Source: Microbacterium helvum
Lineage (GTDB): Bacteria > Actinomycetota > Actinomycetes > Actinomycetales > Microbacteriaceae
Length of the DNA stretch: 64,000 nucleotides
Assembly: GCF_014779795.1 (NCBI RefSeq)
Contig: NZ_JACXZS010000004.1
Coordinates: 274,253 to 338,252, forward strand
Reading direction: 5' to 3'
This document shows positions 33,295 through 42,875 of the stretch, one piece after another. Under the pieces are notes generated by a model, which had not been told where the DNA came from, ran no database searches, and was given only the letters and a program-made list of their open reading frames with translations. Position 1 is the stretch's first letter, and every line of letters starts with the position of its first letter. Position numbers and translations under genes: made by a program.

Positions 33295-34656
33295 ATGGCA
33301 CGCTCACCCCTCACTCTAGCCGCGTCGGTCACCTCGGCTATTCCGGGGGCGGCGGTCGTCGGGGTCGGCGAGCTCACGGAGGGGACGACCGGCAGGTACG
33401 ACGCCGCAGTGGCCACCCTCGACGACGGCCGGCGGGTCGTCGTGCGGGTGCCCGCGGACGAGGACGCCGCGACCGAGCTCGCCGCCGAGGTGCGTGCGCT
33501 CAGCGCGCTGACACCCGGCGTGCGCAGCCTGCTGCCGTTCCGTGCTCCCGAACTGCTCGGCGAGGCGGCCGTCGGGGACGCCCGGGCCGTCGTCGTCGAC
33601 TTCCTGTCGGGTTACCGCGTCGACGCCGCCCACCTTCCTCCCGGCCGTGGCGCGGCGACCTCTCTGGGCGACGCCCTCGCCGCCGTTCACGCCCTGCCCC
33701 CGTCGGTGGTGAAGTCCGAGGGGCTGCCGGCGCGGACGCCGCAGCAGGTGCGCACCGACGTGTCGCGGCTGATCGACCGGGCCGCGGGCACCCGCCGGCT
33801 TCCACGGCTGCTTCAGGATCGCTGGCGGCGCGCCGTCGACGCCGACGAGCTGTGGCGCTTCGAATCCGCGGTGGTGCTCGACGGCGCCGGCACCGCGGCG
33901 TTCCTGCTCGAAGATCTCGACGGCGTCCCCACGGTGACGGGGCTGCTCGACTGGCACGGGCTGTCGGTGGGCGACCCCGCCACTGACCTGCAATGGCTCG
34001 CGTCTGCACCCGACGCCGCGGGCGACGTCTTCGCCGCGTACTCCGCCGGCAGCGGCCGGGCACCGGACGCACGCGTCCGTGACCGCGCGCGGCTGTACGC
34101 CGAGCTCGAGTTCGCGAAGTGGCTGATCCACGGCCACGACGAGGCACGTGACGACATCGTGGCCGATGCCGTGGAGCTCCTGGAGTCCCTCGCCGCCGGC
34201 GTGGCGGGCGACGACCTCGTCGCCGAGGGGTCACTCGGCGTCGACGACGCGCTCGCCCTGCTCGATCGGATGCCGGGGTCGACGACGGCGGCCGTCGACA
34301 CGTCGATGCACACCGACGCTTACGACCCCGAAGAGCTGGCACGGTGGGTCGCCGACGATGAGGCATCCGGCGGCACCGGATCCGGCGGTCAGGCTGACGT
34401 CGTGAGCGACCCGGAGGATCCCGACGCACGTTTCGATGACGCGGCGGGTGGTGACGCCGGCACCGAGCCCTCGGACGAGCTGCGCCCGCCCGAGGGCGGG
34501 GGTGCCGCAGATCGCGCCGCCGCAGGCCGGGCCCCCGACGATGTGTCGACCTCGCCGATCGTCCTTCCGGGGACCGCGACGTCAGACGGAGTGGATGCCG
34601 CCGCCGACGCCGAACGCGCGTCAGAGGCCGCGCTGCGCCGGTGGCTGACCGACTGA
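33295..34656 (+). CDS. APH-fold protein with degenerate catalytic loop (predicted pseudokinase)
   Basis: A 453-aa protein of the aminoglycoside/macrolide phosphotransferase fold. The N-lobe (DGRRVVVRVP) and the metal-binding segment (GLLDWHGLSVGDPATDLQWL) are clear. The catalytic loop that should read HGDLHPGN is replaced by LDGAGTAA around residues 197-204, so the catalytic Asp and Asn are absent. The last 130 residues are acidic and disordered. TACCCT (33283-33288) lies 6 nt before ATG 33295, so it is leaderless. It may bind rather than phosphorylate a ligand. Confidence 0.78.
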   Translation: MARSPLTLAASVTSAIPGAAVVGVGELTEGTTGRYDAAVATLDDGRRVVVRVPADEDAATELAAEVRALSALTPGVRSLLPFRAPELLGEAAVGDARAVVVDFLSGYRVDAAHLPPGRGAATSLGDALAAVHALPPSVVKSEGLPARTPQQVRTDVSRLIDRAAGTRRLPRLLQDRWRRAVDADELWRFESAVVLDGAGTAAFLLEDLDGVPTVTGLLDWHGLSVGDPATDLQWLASAPDAAGDVFAAYSAGSGRAPDARVRDRARLYAELEFAKWLIHGHDEARDDIVADAVELLESLAAGVAGDDLVAEGSLGVDDALALLDRMPGSTTAAVDTSMHTDAYDPEELARWVADDEASGGTGSGGQADVVSDPEDPDARFDDAAGGDAGTEPSDELRPPEGGGAADRAAAGRAPDDVSTSPIVLPGTATSDGVDAAADAERASEAALRRWLTD

Positions 34657-34672
34657 GCGCGCCGGCATCCGG

Positions 34673-37600
34673 TCAGTTCCGGAGGATGACGTCCTCCGCC
34701 ACGTAGTAGAGCGCGACGTCGATCTCCGTCAGGGGTACGCCGTGCTTCGCGTGGTACGCCTGACGGTACAGCTCGAGCTGCAGCATCCGCTCGTCCTTCT
34801 CTGCGGGTGTCCGCGGTGCCGCGCCGGTCTTCCAGTCGACGATCTCGATGCGTCCGGCACGGTCATCACGGCGATACACCGCGTCGAGCTTGCAGATGAC
34901 GATGTGAGGCAGGCTGTCGGGTCCGATCGTCGTGAAGTCGATCTCGGTCTCGACCTCGATCGGCTGCAGGTGAGCCCACTCCGACCGCAGGAACCGCTCG
35001 CGCAGCGCGGTGAGAGCCGCGGCATCCTCCGCCGACGCGTCGGTACCCGCGGCATCGTCATCGAGCTCCCACAAAGAGTCGTCGAGCGAGCCGCCGAGCC
35101 CGGCCTGACCGGAGCGCTGCTCGACCCACGCGTGGAAGAGCGTTCCGAGGCGCGTCTGCCGGAAGGGCCGCTCGGGCAGCGGGCGGGCGATGCGGGCGAG
35201 CGTGCCCTCGAGGTCGGCCGCGTACTCCTTGTACCGGGACGCCGGAATGCGGGTCGGCGCGGTGTGGACGGGTCGCGCCCGGCGCGCATCCCGCTCGGCG
35301 AGCAGGAGCGCCGCCTGGGCGTCGAGCTCCGCACGCGGCTCGCCCTGCGCGGCCGCGACGGCATCGGCGGCGTGAGCGACCGCGTCCCGCCGGGAACCCA
35401 GGGGGTCGATCGGCCACTGCAGCACCCGCCGCTCCCCCTGATACGGGTCCTCGCCCGCCTCGTCCTCGGAGAGCGCGACACCGAGTGCACCGGCGATCTC
35501 GGCGAAGAAGACGCTCCGGCTGCGGGGCCGCTTGGTACCCGACCAGCTCGACCCGGTGAGCAGCAGATGGTCCCGAGCCCGGGTGACGGCGACGTATGCC
35601 AGCCGGCGGTCTTCTTCGAGCTGACGCGCCTTGTTCGCCTCGACGAACGCTCCGATCGCGTCTTTGAGCTCCTGCTGCGTCTGCGCCGACTGCCACGCGA
35701 GCATCGGGAGCCACGTCGCGTCGCCCCGGAACGCGTAGGGCAGCACCCCGAAGCCGAGCCAGGCCTTCGTGTCGCGCGGCGTGCTGGGCAGTTCGTCCTT
35801 GACCATGCGCACGACCGCCACAGCGTCCCATTCGAGGCCCTTCGAGCCATGGATCGTGAGCAGCTGCACGACGTCGTCCTCGGGCGGCTCGGTGCGCGGG
35901 GCGAACTCGTCGAGCTGCTCGGCGTGGTCGAGCCACGCGAGAAGGCTCGAGAGGGACCCGGTCTCATCCGCGGCGAGGAACGCGTGCACCTCGTCGACGA
36001 ACGCGCGCAGCTGCGCGGAGGCGACGCGCGCCGGCCCGCGGGACTCGTTGGCCGCGAGCTCGATGTCCAGCCGCAGCTCCAGTTCGATCAGCCGCACGAG
36101 CTCGGGGACCGGCATCCCGCTCGCCTGGCGGAGGGCGGCGAAGACGGATCCTGCCTCGCGCAGCCGCTCCCGCGCCTCGGCCGTGAATCCAGCGAGCCAC
36201 CCGTGGTCGGGCTTCTGCCGCAGCACGAAGTCGAGCGCGTCGACGAGCGATCCGTCGTCGTCGCCGGCGCTGCCGCGGATCCTCTCGACGACCTCGGGAG
36301 CGAGCGGCTGCAGCGACGCGTCGTGGCGGGCGAGTCGACGCGCCAGTGCCGCGAGCTCGCGCAGGTCGGGCAGGCCGATCGCCCATCGCGGTCCCGACAG
36401 CAGCCGGATGAGCGCCGAACCCGCGGAGGGATCGCTGATCACGCGCAACGCGCAGACCAAATCGACCACCTCGGGTGTGGAGAGGAGTCCGCCGAGGCCG
36501 AGGATGCGGTGCGGGATGCCTCGCCGTCCGAGCGCGTCGCCGAACCGCACCATGTGCTTCTTGCTGCGGAACAGGATCGCCCCGGTGGTCGCGCGCCCTT
36601 CGGCCCGGCGATCGGTCCGCACGCGGGCGAACCACTCGGCGACGCGATCGGCCTCCGCGTCGAGATCGGCGTCGAAGCCCAGCTCGACGAGCCCCTCGGG
36701 CGCCCCCGGGCGCGCTCGCAGCTCCTGCACCGGAACCGCGGCGGATGCCGCCAGCGGCGCGAGCACCGCGTTGGCCGCCGTGAGGACGGTGGCGCTGTTG
36801 CGCCAGCTCGTGACGAGCGCGAAGCGCGCGCACTCTCGCCCGGGCGCGAAGGCCTGGGCGAACCCGCCGAGATTGCCGGCGCTCGCCCCGCGCCAGCCGT
36901 AGATCGCCTGGTGCGGATCGCCGACAGCCATGACGCCCGTGCCCGCGAACAGGGCCGCGAGCAGGTCGGTCTGCACCACTGAGGTGTCCTGGTACTCATC
37001 GAGCAGCACGACACGGTAGCGGTCGCGGAGCTCCTCGGCGACCGAACGGTGGCTCGTCACCACCTCGAAGGCGCCTGCCACCTGATCCGAGAAGTCGATG
37101 ACCCCCAGCCGGCGCTTCTCGGCGTCGTACTCGCGCGCGAGGTCGGCCAGCAGCGCGAGGGCATCGACCTTCTCGACCGCCTCGACGACCTCGCTGTAGA
37201 CCGTCGTTCGCCGGTTGGTCGACGGCAGGTCCGCGATGGTGCGGAACTTCTCGGGGAAGGCGGCCAGCGCATCGAAGTCCACGAGGTTGTCGACGCCGTC
37301 CCGCGCGATCCGCAGGGCCGCGTCGACGATGCTGCGCACGGCCTCGCCGCGCGCCTCGAGACGCGGGTCGTCCGAGGCGAACACGACGCGGCGCATGAGA
37401 AGCCACGCGGCCGATTCCGAGAGGACGGCGGCCTCGGCGTCCCGGCCGATGCGCACCGCGTGCTCACGGACGATCTGGTCGGCGAAGCTGTTGTAGGTCG
37501 ACACCGTCGGACGGTGCAGGAGCGCGTCGTCAGTGGACTCCTGAGCGACGGCGCCGACCTCGGCGGCGAGCGCGTCCAGCAGTCGGTGCCGCTCGGCGGT

Positions 37601-38023
37601 CGCTCTCGCGCCGTCGGCGCCCGACCGCTCCAGCTCGCCGAACACCTCGAGCCTGCCTGTCTCGGCGAGCGCGGGAAGCGCCGGGAGCAACCCCCGCCGC
37701 TCGAACTCGGCGAGGCGCGACAGCCGCTTCTGGATGCGCTCGGCGAGCTCGCCGGCCGCCTTGCGGGTGAACGTCAGGCCGAGCACCTCGTCGCGGCGCA
37801 CGATGCCGTTCGCCACGAGCCACACGACGCGTCCCGACATCGTCTCGGTCTTGCCGCTGCCCGCTCCGGCGACGACCAGTGCCGGAGCAAGCGGCGCCTC
37901 GATGACCTCGGTCTGCTCGGCGGTCGGCGGGAACTGCCCCAGCGCGGCCGCGATGACGCGCGCCGACAGCAGCGGCACGTCTGCGCGAAGGTCGCCCTCG
38001 GCCCGATTCTGCACGATCGTCAT
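34673..38023 (-). CDS. adnB: AdnB, helicase-nuclease subunit for double-strand break end resection
   Basis: A 1116-aa UvrD-like motor joined to a C-terminal RecB-type nuclease. Walker A is VAGAGSGKT (52-59), Walker B LLDEYQDTS, motif III AVGDPHQAIYGWRG, and the nuclease motif IEIVDWKTG is followed by QLELYRQAY. In mycobacteria AdnAB processes double-strand breaks and AdnB is the lead motor. ATG 38023 is chosen because it overlaps the adnA stop by ATGA; the GTG at 38059 would overlap by 40 nt. Confidence 0.92.
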   Translation of the reverse strand: MTIVQNRAEGDLRADVPLLSARVIAAALGQFPPTAEQTEVIEAPLAPALVVAGAGSGKTETMSGRVVWLVANGIVRRDEVLGLTFTRKAAGELAERIQKRLSRLAEFERRGLLPALPALAETGRLEVFGELERSGADGARATAERHRLLDALAAEVGAVAQESTDDALLHRPTVSTYNSFADQIVREHAVRIGRDAEAAVLSESAAWLLMRRVVFASDDPRLEARGEAVRSIVDAALRIARDGVDNLVDFDALAAFPEKFRTIADLPSTNRRTTVYSEVVEAVEKVDALALLADLAREYDAEKRRLGVIDFSDQVAGAFEVVTSHRSVAEELRDRYRVVLLDEYQDTSVVQTDLLAALFAGTGVMAVGDPHQAIYGWRGASAGNLGGFAQAFAPGRECARFALVTSWRNSATVLTAANAVLAPLAASAAVPVQELRARPGAPEGLVELGFDADLDAEADRVAEWFARVRTDRRAEGRATTGAILFRSKKHMVRFGDALGRRGIPHRILGLGGLLSTPEVVDLVCALRVISDPSAGSALIRLLSGPRWAIGLPDLRELAALARRLARHDASLQPLAPEVVERIRGSAGDDDGSLVDALDFVLRQKPDHGWLAGFTAEARERLREAGSVFAALRQASGMPVPELVRLIELELRLDIELAANESRGPARVASAQLRAFVDEVHAFLAADETGSLSSLLAWLDHAEQLDEFAPRTEPPEDDVVQLLTIHGSKGLEWDAVAVVRMVKDELPSTPRDTKAWLGFGVLPYAFRGDATWLPMLAWQSAQTQQELKDAIGAFVEANKARQLEEDRRLAYVAVTRARDHLLLTGSSWSGTKRPRSRSVFFAEIAGALGVALSEDEAGEDPYQGERRVLQWPIDPLGSRRDAVAHAADAVAAAQGEPRAELDAQAALLLAERDARRARPVHTAPTRIPASRYKEYAADLEGTLARIARPLPERPFRQTRLGTLFHAWVEQRSGQAGLGGSLDDSLWELDDDAAGTDASAEDAAALTALRERFLRSEWAHLQPIEVETEIDFTTIGPDSLPHIVICKLDAVYRRDDRAGRIEIVDWKTGAAPRTPAEKDERMLQLELYRQAYHAKHGVPLTEIDVALYYVAEDVILRN

Positions 38024-41000
38024 GACGCGCTCACCGCGCCGATCGTGTGGATGCGGCACAGGCCGTAGGAGTGCTCATCGCGGCAGTGCTCCTCATAGGG
38101 TGCGGTGAACGACTCGCCGCGCATCACGGCGACGGCGGAATGGATGCGGCCCACGAAGGCCGCGCGCCGCTCGTCGTCGAACGGCGGCTGCCAGGGGGTC
38201 GCATAGTCCGACCGCGCCGCGGTCGGCCGCAGCACGAGCAGCTTCGCGCCGCCGGGCGCATGCCCCGCCGCCTCGGGGATCGCGCCCGACTCGAACGCGA
38301 GCTGATAGGCGGCGAGCTGCGGATTGTCGAGCACCTTGGCGTCTGTCTGGGGCTCGCGCTTGCCGGTCTTGAGGTCCATGATCACGACGGTGCCGTCGGC
38401 GGCGAGCTCGACACGGTCGATATAGCCCGAGAGGATGACCCGGTGCTCATGCTCCTCGGCGAACGGGATCACGACCTCGAAGTGCGGCTCGGCGCCGATC
38501 AGGGTCCCGCCCGCATCCTCGAAGCGTCGCAGATACAGGTGCAGACGCCGGACGAGGTCGCGAGCCCGCGTCTGCTCGGCGCGGTCGCGCCACTCCGCCT
38601 CGAAGGTGAGCTCCCCCCAGCGGGACTCCACCTCCGCCCACAGCGCCGCTTCGTCGTGCCCCGCGGCGTGCTCCAGCGCGGCGTGGATGATCGTGCCGAG
38701 GCCGGCCGTCGTGCCGCCCGGATCGCCGCCGAGATCGCCGATGACCCAGTTCAGCTCGCACTCCTCCAACGCGTGCAGACGGGACGGCGAGACCCGCACG
38801 TCTTCACGAGCGAGGTCGCGCAGCGGTCCCGTCGACGTCGGCGCGGCGACGCCGTACCACTCCTGCGGCGCCGCGCCCGGAACGCCCGCGTCGGCGAGCA
38901 GCGCGAGCTGCTGCGCCGCCGCGCGTCCGGCCGCTGACGACACGCGCCCGGGCGCGCCGGCGCGCGTTGCGGTGGCTGTGAGGGCCCGACGGTGACGAGC
39001 CACCAGGCCGCGCAGTGAGACGGGGTGATCCAGCTCGAGCGGCTCGGGATCGGGCAGCATCTCGAAGAACACGCTGGGGCCGGTGTCATCGTCGTCCACC
39101 GCGGTCACGATGACGCGGGCGGTTGCTCGCGACAGCGCGCGCGCCAGCAGCCGCAGCTCATCGTGCATCGCCGCCCGGCGCCGGTCGAACGACCCCGTGA
39201 CCTCGCCGTCCGCCCGGGTGGCGGCATCCATCAGCCTCCACGTGTCGAGGAGGCTCCCTCGCAGGCGGGTGTTCGGCCAGACTCCGTCCTGCACGCCCGC
39301 GACCACGACCGTGTCGAACTCGAGGCCGAGAGCACCCGCGGGGGTGAGGACGCGCACGCTGTCGTCGCGCGAGGGGGCCTCGAGGCGGTCCTCTGCCACC
39401 CCGCTGTCGAGGATCGAGCGCACGAACACCCTCGGGTCGGCGTCCAGCGACCGCTCGACGAATCGCTTGGCGGCCTGGAACAGCGCGACGAGCGCGTCGA
39501 GGTCGCGGTTCGCCTGCTCCGCGAGCGGGCCGTTGCCGCGCGCGAGCTCTGACCAGACGCGCGGCAGCCCGCTGCGGTCCCACGCCGTCCACAGCAGCTC
39601 ATGGGCCGTCGCACCGCGCTCGAGCTCGTCGCGCAGCACGGCCAGCGTGCGCGCGAGCGCGGCGGCGCGGCGCGCCTCACGGGTGTCGATGAGGTCGAAC
39701 TCGAGTGGCTGCGCCATGGCGGACAGCACCAGGTCCCGTCCGGAGCGCTCGATCCCGGGTCCGGCGGCGCCCTCGCCGTCGGACTCCGCGTCGCGGCCGA
39801 GCGTCTGCCGCAGCTCGGCATGTCGCAGCGCGGAGCGCAGCCGCCGCAGCTCGATGACGTCGAGGCGTCCGTAGGTGCCGACCAGCGCTGCCTGGACCTC
39901 GTCGAAGGTCCACTCCGCGCGAGAGGCCAGCTCGATCAGCCGCAGCAGGTCGGCGACCGGCCGCACCGCGCCGAGCGCGCGGCCGGGGCCGCTCGACCGC
40001 GCCGGCACCTCGCGCGCAGAGAGCTCGGCCTCCAGCGCGGCGACCTGGCGCGTGTCGTGCGCGATGACGGCGCAGGCGCTCCACGGGACTCCGTCATGCA
40101 CGTGCCGCTCGCGCAGCAGGCGCGCGATCGCATCGAACTCCTCGGCGGGCGAACGGAGCGTCAGCGCGCGCACGGTCTCGTCGGGCTCGGCGCCCGCGCC
40201 CGCGGCGCGGTGGGCGACCACGCCCACCGCGCCGATGCGCTGCGTGATGCGCCCGACGAGCTCGCGCTGCCACTGGCTGCCACGGTGGCCCTCGGCGAGC
40301 ACCTGGACGGCGCCCAGCGACGCCGCGAGCCGGGCGAAGTTCTCGGGCGTCGCGCCGCGGAACGACCCGGACCCCACATCGGGGTCGCCGAACGCCAGCA
40401 CCGACGCGCCGCGGCCGTGCACCGCCTCGATGACCTCGACACCACCGAGAGTGAGCTCCTGGGCATCGTCGACGAGCACGTGCCGCACCCGGTCGATCGC
40501 CGGGATGCCGGCCGGCCCGCCGCGCTCGGCCCCGGCTCCGGTGCGCAACAGGCCGACGGCCTCGCGGACGAGGCCGGCGGCATCCCGATGCGCGCCGCGC
40601 ATGGCTCCGCGCACGTCGAGATACTCCGTCGCGAACGACGCGAGCGAGACCCACGCCGGCAGGTCATGCCTCTCACCCAGCTCGCGCAGCCGTCGGGGTT
40701 CGATGCCCAGCGTCGTGCATTCCGCGAGGAAGGTGCGCACCTCGGTGCGGAACCCGGAGGTGCCGCGGATCGGCGCGCCGAGCCAGTCGGGCCAGCGGGA
40801 GGGGCCGTGCTGCTCGTCCTCGGCGTCGCCGTCGAGCAGATCGCGGATGATCTGGTCCTCGTCGCCGCCCGTGAGCAGCTGCGGCGGATCGGCGTCGGCG
40901 GCGACCGCGTGCGCGCGCACGAGCTGGAACGCGTACGACGGGACCGATCGGGCCAGCGGCCCTGCTGTCGCGACGCCCACCGCGAGACCGAGCCGGTCGC

Positions 41001-41220
41001 GCAGCTCGGTCGCCGTCTGGCGCGACGGGGTGAGCACGAGCACGGAGTCGGGATCGACGCCGGCGGCGACGAGAGCCGCCACGCGCGCGACGAGCGTCGC
41101 CGTCTTGCCGGTGCCGGGCGCCCCGACGACGACGCCGGACGCGTCGACGGGAAGCGCGAGCACCGCCTGCTGGTGCGCGTCGGGCGTGAACGGCACGGCT
41201 GTCTGGCTCCCCGGGGTCAC
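38020..41220 (-). CDS. adnA: AdnA, helicase-nuclease partner of AdnB
   Basis: A 1066-aa UvrD-like protein with a C-terminal RecB nuclease domain (VIMDLKTGK, then NPQLAAYQLAF). Walker A is GAPGTGKT (33-40). The Walker B region reads LVDDAQEL, with Asp in place of the usual Glu, suggesting a weak motor. A four-Cys cluster may be formed by C-terminal cysteines including EECEL and EEHCRDEHSYGLC, as in Fe-S nucleases. GTG 41220 has TAGCTT 6 nt upstream (plus 41227-41232), consistent with a leaderless operon adnA-adnB. Confidence 0.92.
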   Translation of the reverse strand: MTPGSQTAVPFTPDAHQQAVLALPVDASGVVVGAPGTGKTATLVARVAALVAAGVDPDSVLVLTPSRQTATELRDRLGLAVGVATAGPLARSVPSYAFQLVRAHAVAADADPPQLLTGGDEDQIIRDLLDGDAEDEQHGPSRWPDWLGAPIRGTSGFRTEVRTFLAECTTLGIEPRRLRELGERHDLPAWVSLASFATEYLDVRGAMRGAHRDAAGLVREAVGLLRTGAGAERGGPAGIPAIDRVRHVLVDDAQELTLGGVEVIEAVHGRGASVLAFGDPDVGSGSFRGATPENFARLAASLGAVQVLAEGHRGSQWQRELVGRITQRIGAVGVVAHRAAGAGAEPDETVRALTLRSPAEEFDAIARLLRERHVHDGVPWSACAVIAHDTRQVAALEAELSAREVPARSSGPGRALGAVRPVADLLRLIELASRAEWTFDEVQAALVGTYGRLDVIELRRLRSALRHAELRQTLGRDAESDGEGAAGPGIERSGRDLVLSAMAQPLEFDLIDTREARRAAALARTLAVLRDELERGATAHELLWTAWDRSGLPRVWSELARGNGPLAEQANRDLDALVALFQAAKRFVERSLDADPRVFVRSILDSGVAEDRLEAPSRDDSVRVLTPAGALGLEFDTVVVAGVQDGVWPNTRLRGSLLDTWRLMDAATRADGEVTGSFDRRRAAMHDELRLLARALSRATARVIVTAVDDDDTGPSVFFEMLPDPEPLELDHPVSLRGLVARHRRALTATATRAGAPGRVSSAAGRAAAQQLALLADAGVPGAAPQEWYGVAAPTSTGPLRDLAREDVRVSPSRLHALEECELNWVIGDLGGDPGGTTAGLGTIIHAALEHAAGHDEAALWAEVESRWGELTFEAEWRDRAEQTRARDLVRRLHLYLRRFEDAGGTLIGAEPHFEVVIPFAEEHEHRVILSGYIDRVELAADGTVVIMDLKTGKREPQTDAKVLDNPQLAAYQLAFESGAIPEAAGHAPGGAKLLVLRPTAARSDYATPWQPPFDDERRAAFVGRIHSAVAVMRGESFTAPYEEHCRDEHSYGLCRIHTIGAVSAS

Positions 41221-41303
41221 CCTTCGAAGCTAGCGCGAGCGGACGACATCGGCCGTTCGCCCAGAGCGTTCCGACGGCGGGCGGGAGCCTGCCTGCGGTG
41301 TCG

Positions 41304-41309
41304 TAGAGT
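41304..41309 (+). promoter_or_regulatory. possible -10 box of the DUF3107 gene
   Basis: TAGAGT lies about 67 bp before the GTG of the DUF3107 gene, in the divergent gap with adnA. If used, it would give an mRNA with a leader of about 60 nt carrying an AGGAGG site. No clear -35 was found. Confidence 0.35.
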
Positions 41310-41376
41310 GGCCATGCGTCCGGGGAGCCTGAGCCTTGAACCGAGCAACCATCGCCCCGCGCAGGAGGTCAGTCAC

Positions 41377-41601
41377 GTGGAGATCCGCATCGGCATCGCG
41401 AACACCGGCCGCGAGCTCAACTTCGAGACGAACGAGCCGGCAGCCGATGTCAAGAAGTCCATCGCCGCCGCTCTCGACGCCGGCGCCACGCACGTGACGT
41501 TCGCCGACGCCAAGGGCAACTCCTACATCGTCCCCACCGCGGGCCTCGCGTACGTCGAGCTCGGCTCCGAAGAGTCGCGCCGCGTCGGCTTCGTCGCCTG
41601 A
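41377..41601 (+). CDS. DUF3107 family small protein
   Basis: A 74-aa soluble protein of a conserved actinobacterial family of unknown function. It begins MEIRIGIANTGRELNFET and ends with GSEESRRVGFVA. GTG 41377 is chosen for the strong AGGAGG site at 41363-41368. The neighbourhood with AdnAB and the DEAD-box helicase is conserved in other actinobacteria as I recall it. Confidence 0.9.
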   Translation: MEIRIGIANTGRELNFETNEPAADVKKSIAAALDAGATHVTFADAKGNSYIVPTAGLAYVELGSEESRRVGFVA

Positions 41602-41611
41602 GTCCCCCGCC

Positions 41612-41902
41612 ATGCAGATCCTCATCGCGTTCATCGTCGGCGCGGTCATCGGCATCGGCATCCACTTCCAGCTGCACCAGCGGCTGACGCGCGGTGTCGC
41701 ACTCGCCCCGATGATCGGGGCGGTGTCCGCGGGCGCGGCCTGGGCGCTGCTGACGTGGCTGGGTGTGGGCGTCGACACGCCGTGGCCGTGGCTGGCCGCC
41801 CTCGTGGTCCCCGCCGTCGTCACGTACCCGGCGATCATCGTCACGTCGCGCGTGCGCGTCGCCCACGACGCCCGCGAGAAGGCGCGCCTGGGCATCGGCT
41901 GA
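41612..41902 (+). CDS. small membrane protein of unknown function
   Basis: A 96-aa protein with two or three hydrophobic segments (ILIAFIVGAVIGIGI, then APMIGAVSAGAAWALLTWL, then LAALVVPAVVTYPAIIVTS) and a basic C-terminal tail. It starts 10 nt after the DUF3107 stop and is probably co-transcribed with it. The function is unknown. A strong hairpin follows. Confidence 0.75.
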   Translation: MQILIAFIVGAVIGIGIHFQLHQRLTRGVALAPMIGAVSAGAAWALLTWLGVGVDTPWPWLAALVVPAVVTYPAIIVTSRVRVAHDAREKARLGIG

Positions 41903-41923
41903 CGCCGGACCGCCGAACCTCGA

Positions 41924-41959
41924 AGATCCGGGATGCTGCGTACGCGGCATCCCGGATCT
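41924..41959. terminator. bidirectional hairpin between convergent genes
   Basis: AGATCCGGGATGC (41924-41936) pairs perfectly with GCATCCCGGATCT (41947-41959), and an inner TGCG/CGCG stem with one wobble pair extends it. It separates the small membrane protein gene from the ferritin-like gene. TCTTC follows on the plus strand. Confidence 0.85.
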
Positions 41960-41966
41960 CTTCGTC

Positions 41967-42680
41967 TCAGGCGGCGAGGCCCATGGCGTCCATGCGCCGC
42001 GAATGCGCCGCCATCAGCTCGGTGAACACCGGCTCGACCTTCTCTTCGTCGGCCGACCCCAACCGCATGGGCTGCAGCGCGGCGCGCGCGATCAGCAGCG
42101 TGTCGCCGACGAGCCGTCGTCCCCACAGCGCGAGGAGCGACTTCCACTCCGGGTCGCTCGCGATGGTGTCCGACAGGATCTCGACGATCGCCTGCCGGTC
42201 CGAGTCCGCCTGCAGGATCCGGGCGACACGGCGTCCGGTCTCGCCGTAGCTCGTCGACAGCGCGAGATAGAAGTCGTCCAGCATCCCCGCGGTGATGTGC
42301 ACCGACAGCATCGTCTCCTGCGGGCGGACGCCGTGCGTCGCCGCACGGAACGCGTCCAGAGGCTCGCGGAACGGCAGCATCAGCTCGGTCGGGTCGTCTC
42401 CCCGCTCGCGCACGAGCGCGACGAGCGCCTCGTGCTTGGTGAGCGCCGCACCCGCCGCACGGGCCACCGCCTCCTTCTCCGCGAGCTCGGGAAGCGTCTG
42501 GATCAGCTCGGTCAGCGTCTCGAAGTACCCCAGCTGCAGATACGCGGCCTGGCCGAGGAACGTGTCGACGTCGGGCGCGAGCTCGGCGAAATCGACGCGA
42601 TCGGCGCCGCTGACGTCGTCGCGCGAGCGCAGCTGAAGCTTGCGCTGCGCACCGCGGCGCTGCCAGAACCAGGTGACCAT
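41967..42680 (-). CDS. ferritin-like fold protein
   Basis: A 237-aa all-helical protein with spaced acidic and His residues of the ferritin/MiaE-like superfamily (for example YFETLTELI, TKHEALVAL and HITAGMLDDFY). It is a conserved actinobacterial gene near AdnAB and RhlE; its activity is not established. ATG 42680 is preferred over GTG 42686 because TAGGCT (plus 42687-42692) lies 6 nt before the ATG, placing the transcript start at the ATG. It is divergent from the RNA helicase. Confidence 0.78.
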   Translation of the reverse strand: MVTWFWQRRGAQRKLQLRSRDDVSGADRVDFAELAPDVDTFLGQAAYLQLGYFETLTELIQTLPELAEKEAVARAAGAALTKHEALVALVRERGDDPTELMLPFREPLDAFRAATHGVRPQETMLSVHITAGMLDDFYLALSTSYGETGRRVARILQADSDRQAIVEILSDTIASDPEWKSLLALWGRRLVGDTLLIARAALQPMRLGSADEEKVEPVFTELMAAHSRRMDAMGLAA

Positions 42681-42875
42681 GTGCACAGCCTAAGTGCTCA
42701 GATGAACGACCTCCGGTATCGTGGTCTCGGCCCCGGCGTCGGATCGGGGCGCCCGCGCCTGTGGGAGAGAAGGGCGTGGATCGCACTTCCGCCCGCGCGG
42801 ACGGCCTCTGCAAGGCCGGTTCCTGCGCCCGGGCACGAACCCAGGCAGCATCCCACTGCCGGACAGGCACACATC

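Noticed and set aside
41763..42875. In-frame 5' extension of the DEAD-box helicase ORF
   Set aside because: It runs antisense through the ferritin-like gene and is not helicase-like. The helicase core begins at GTG 42876.
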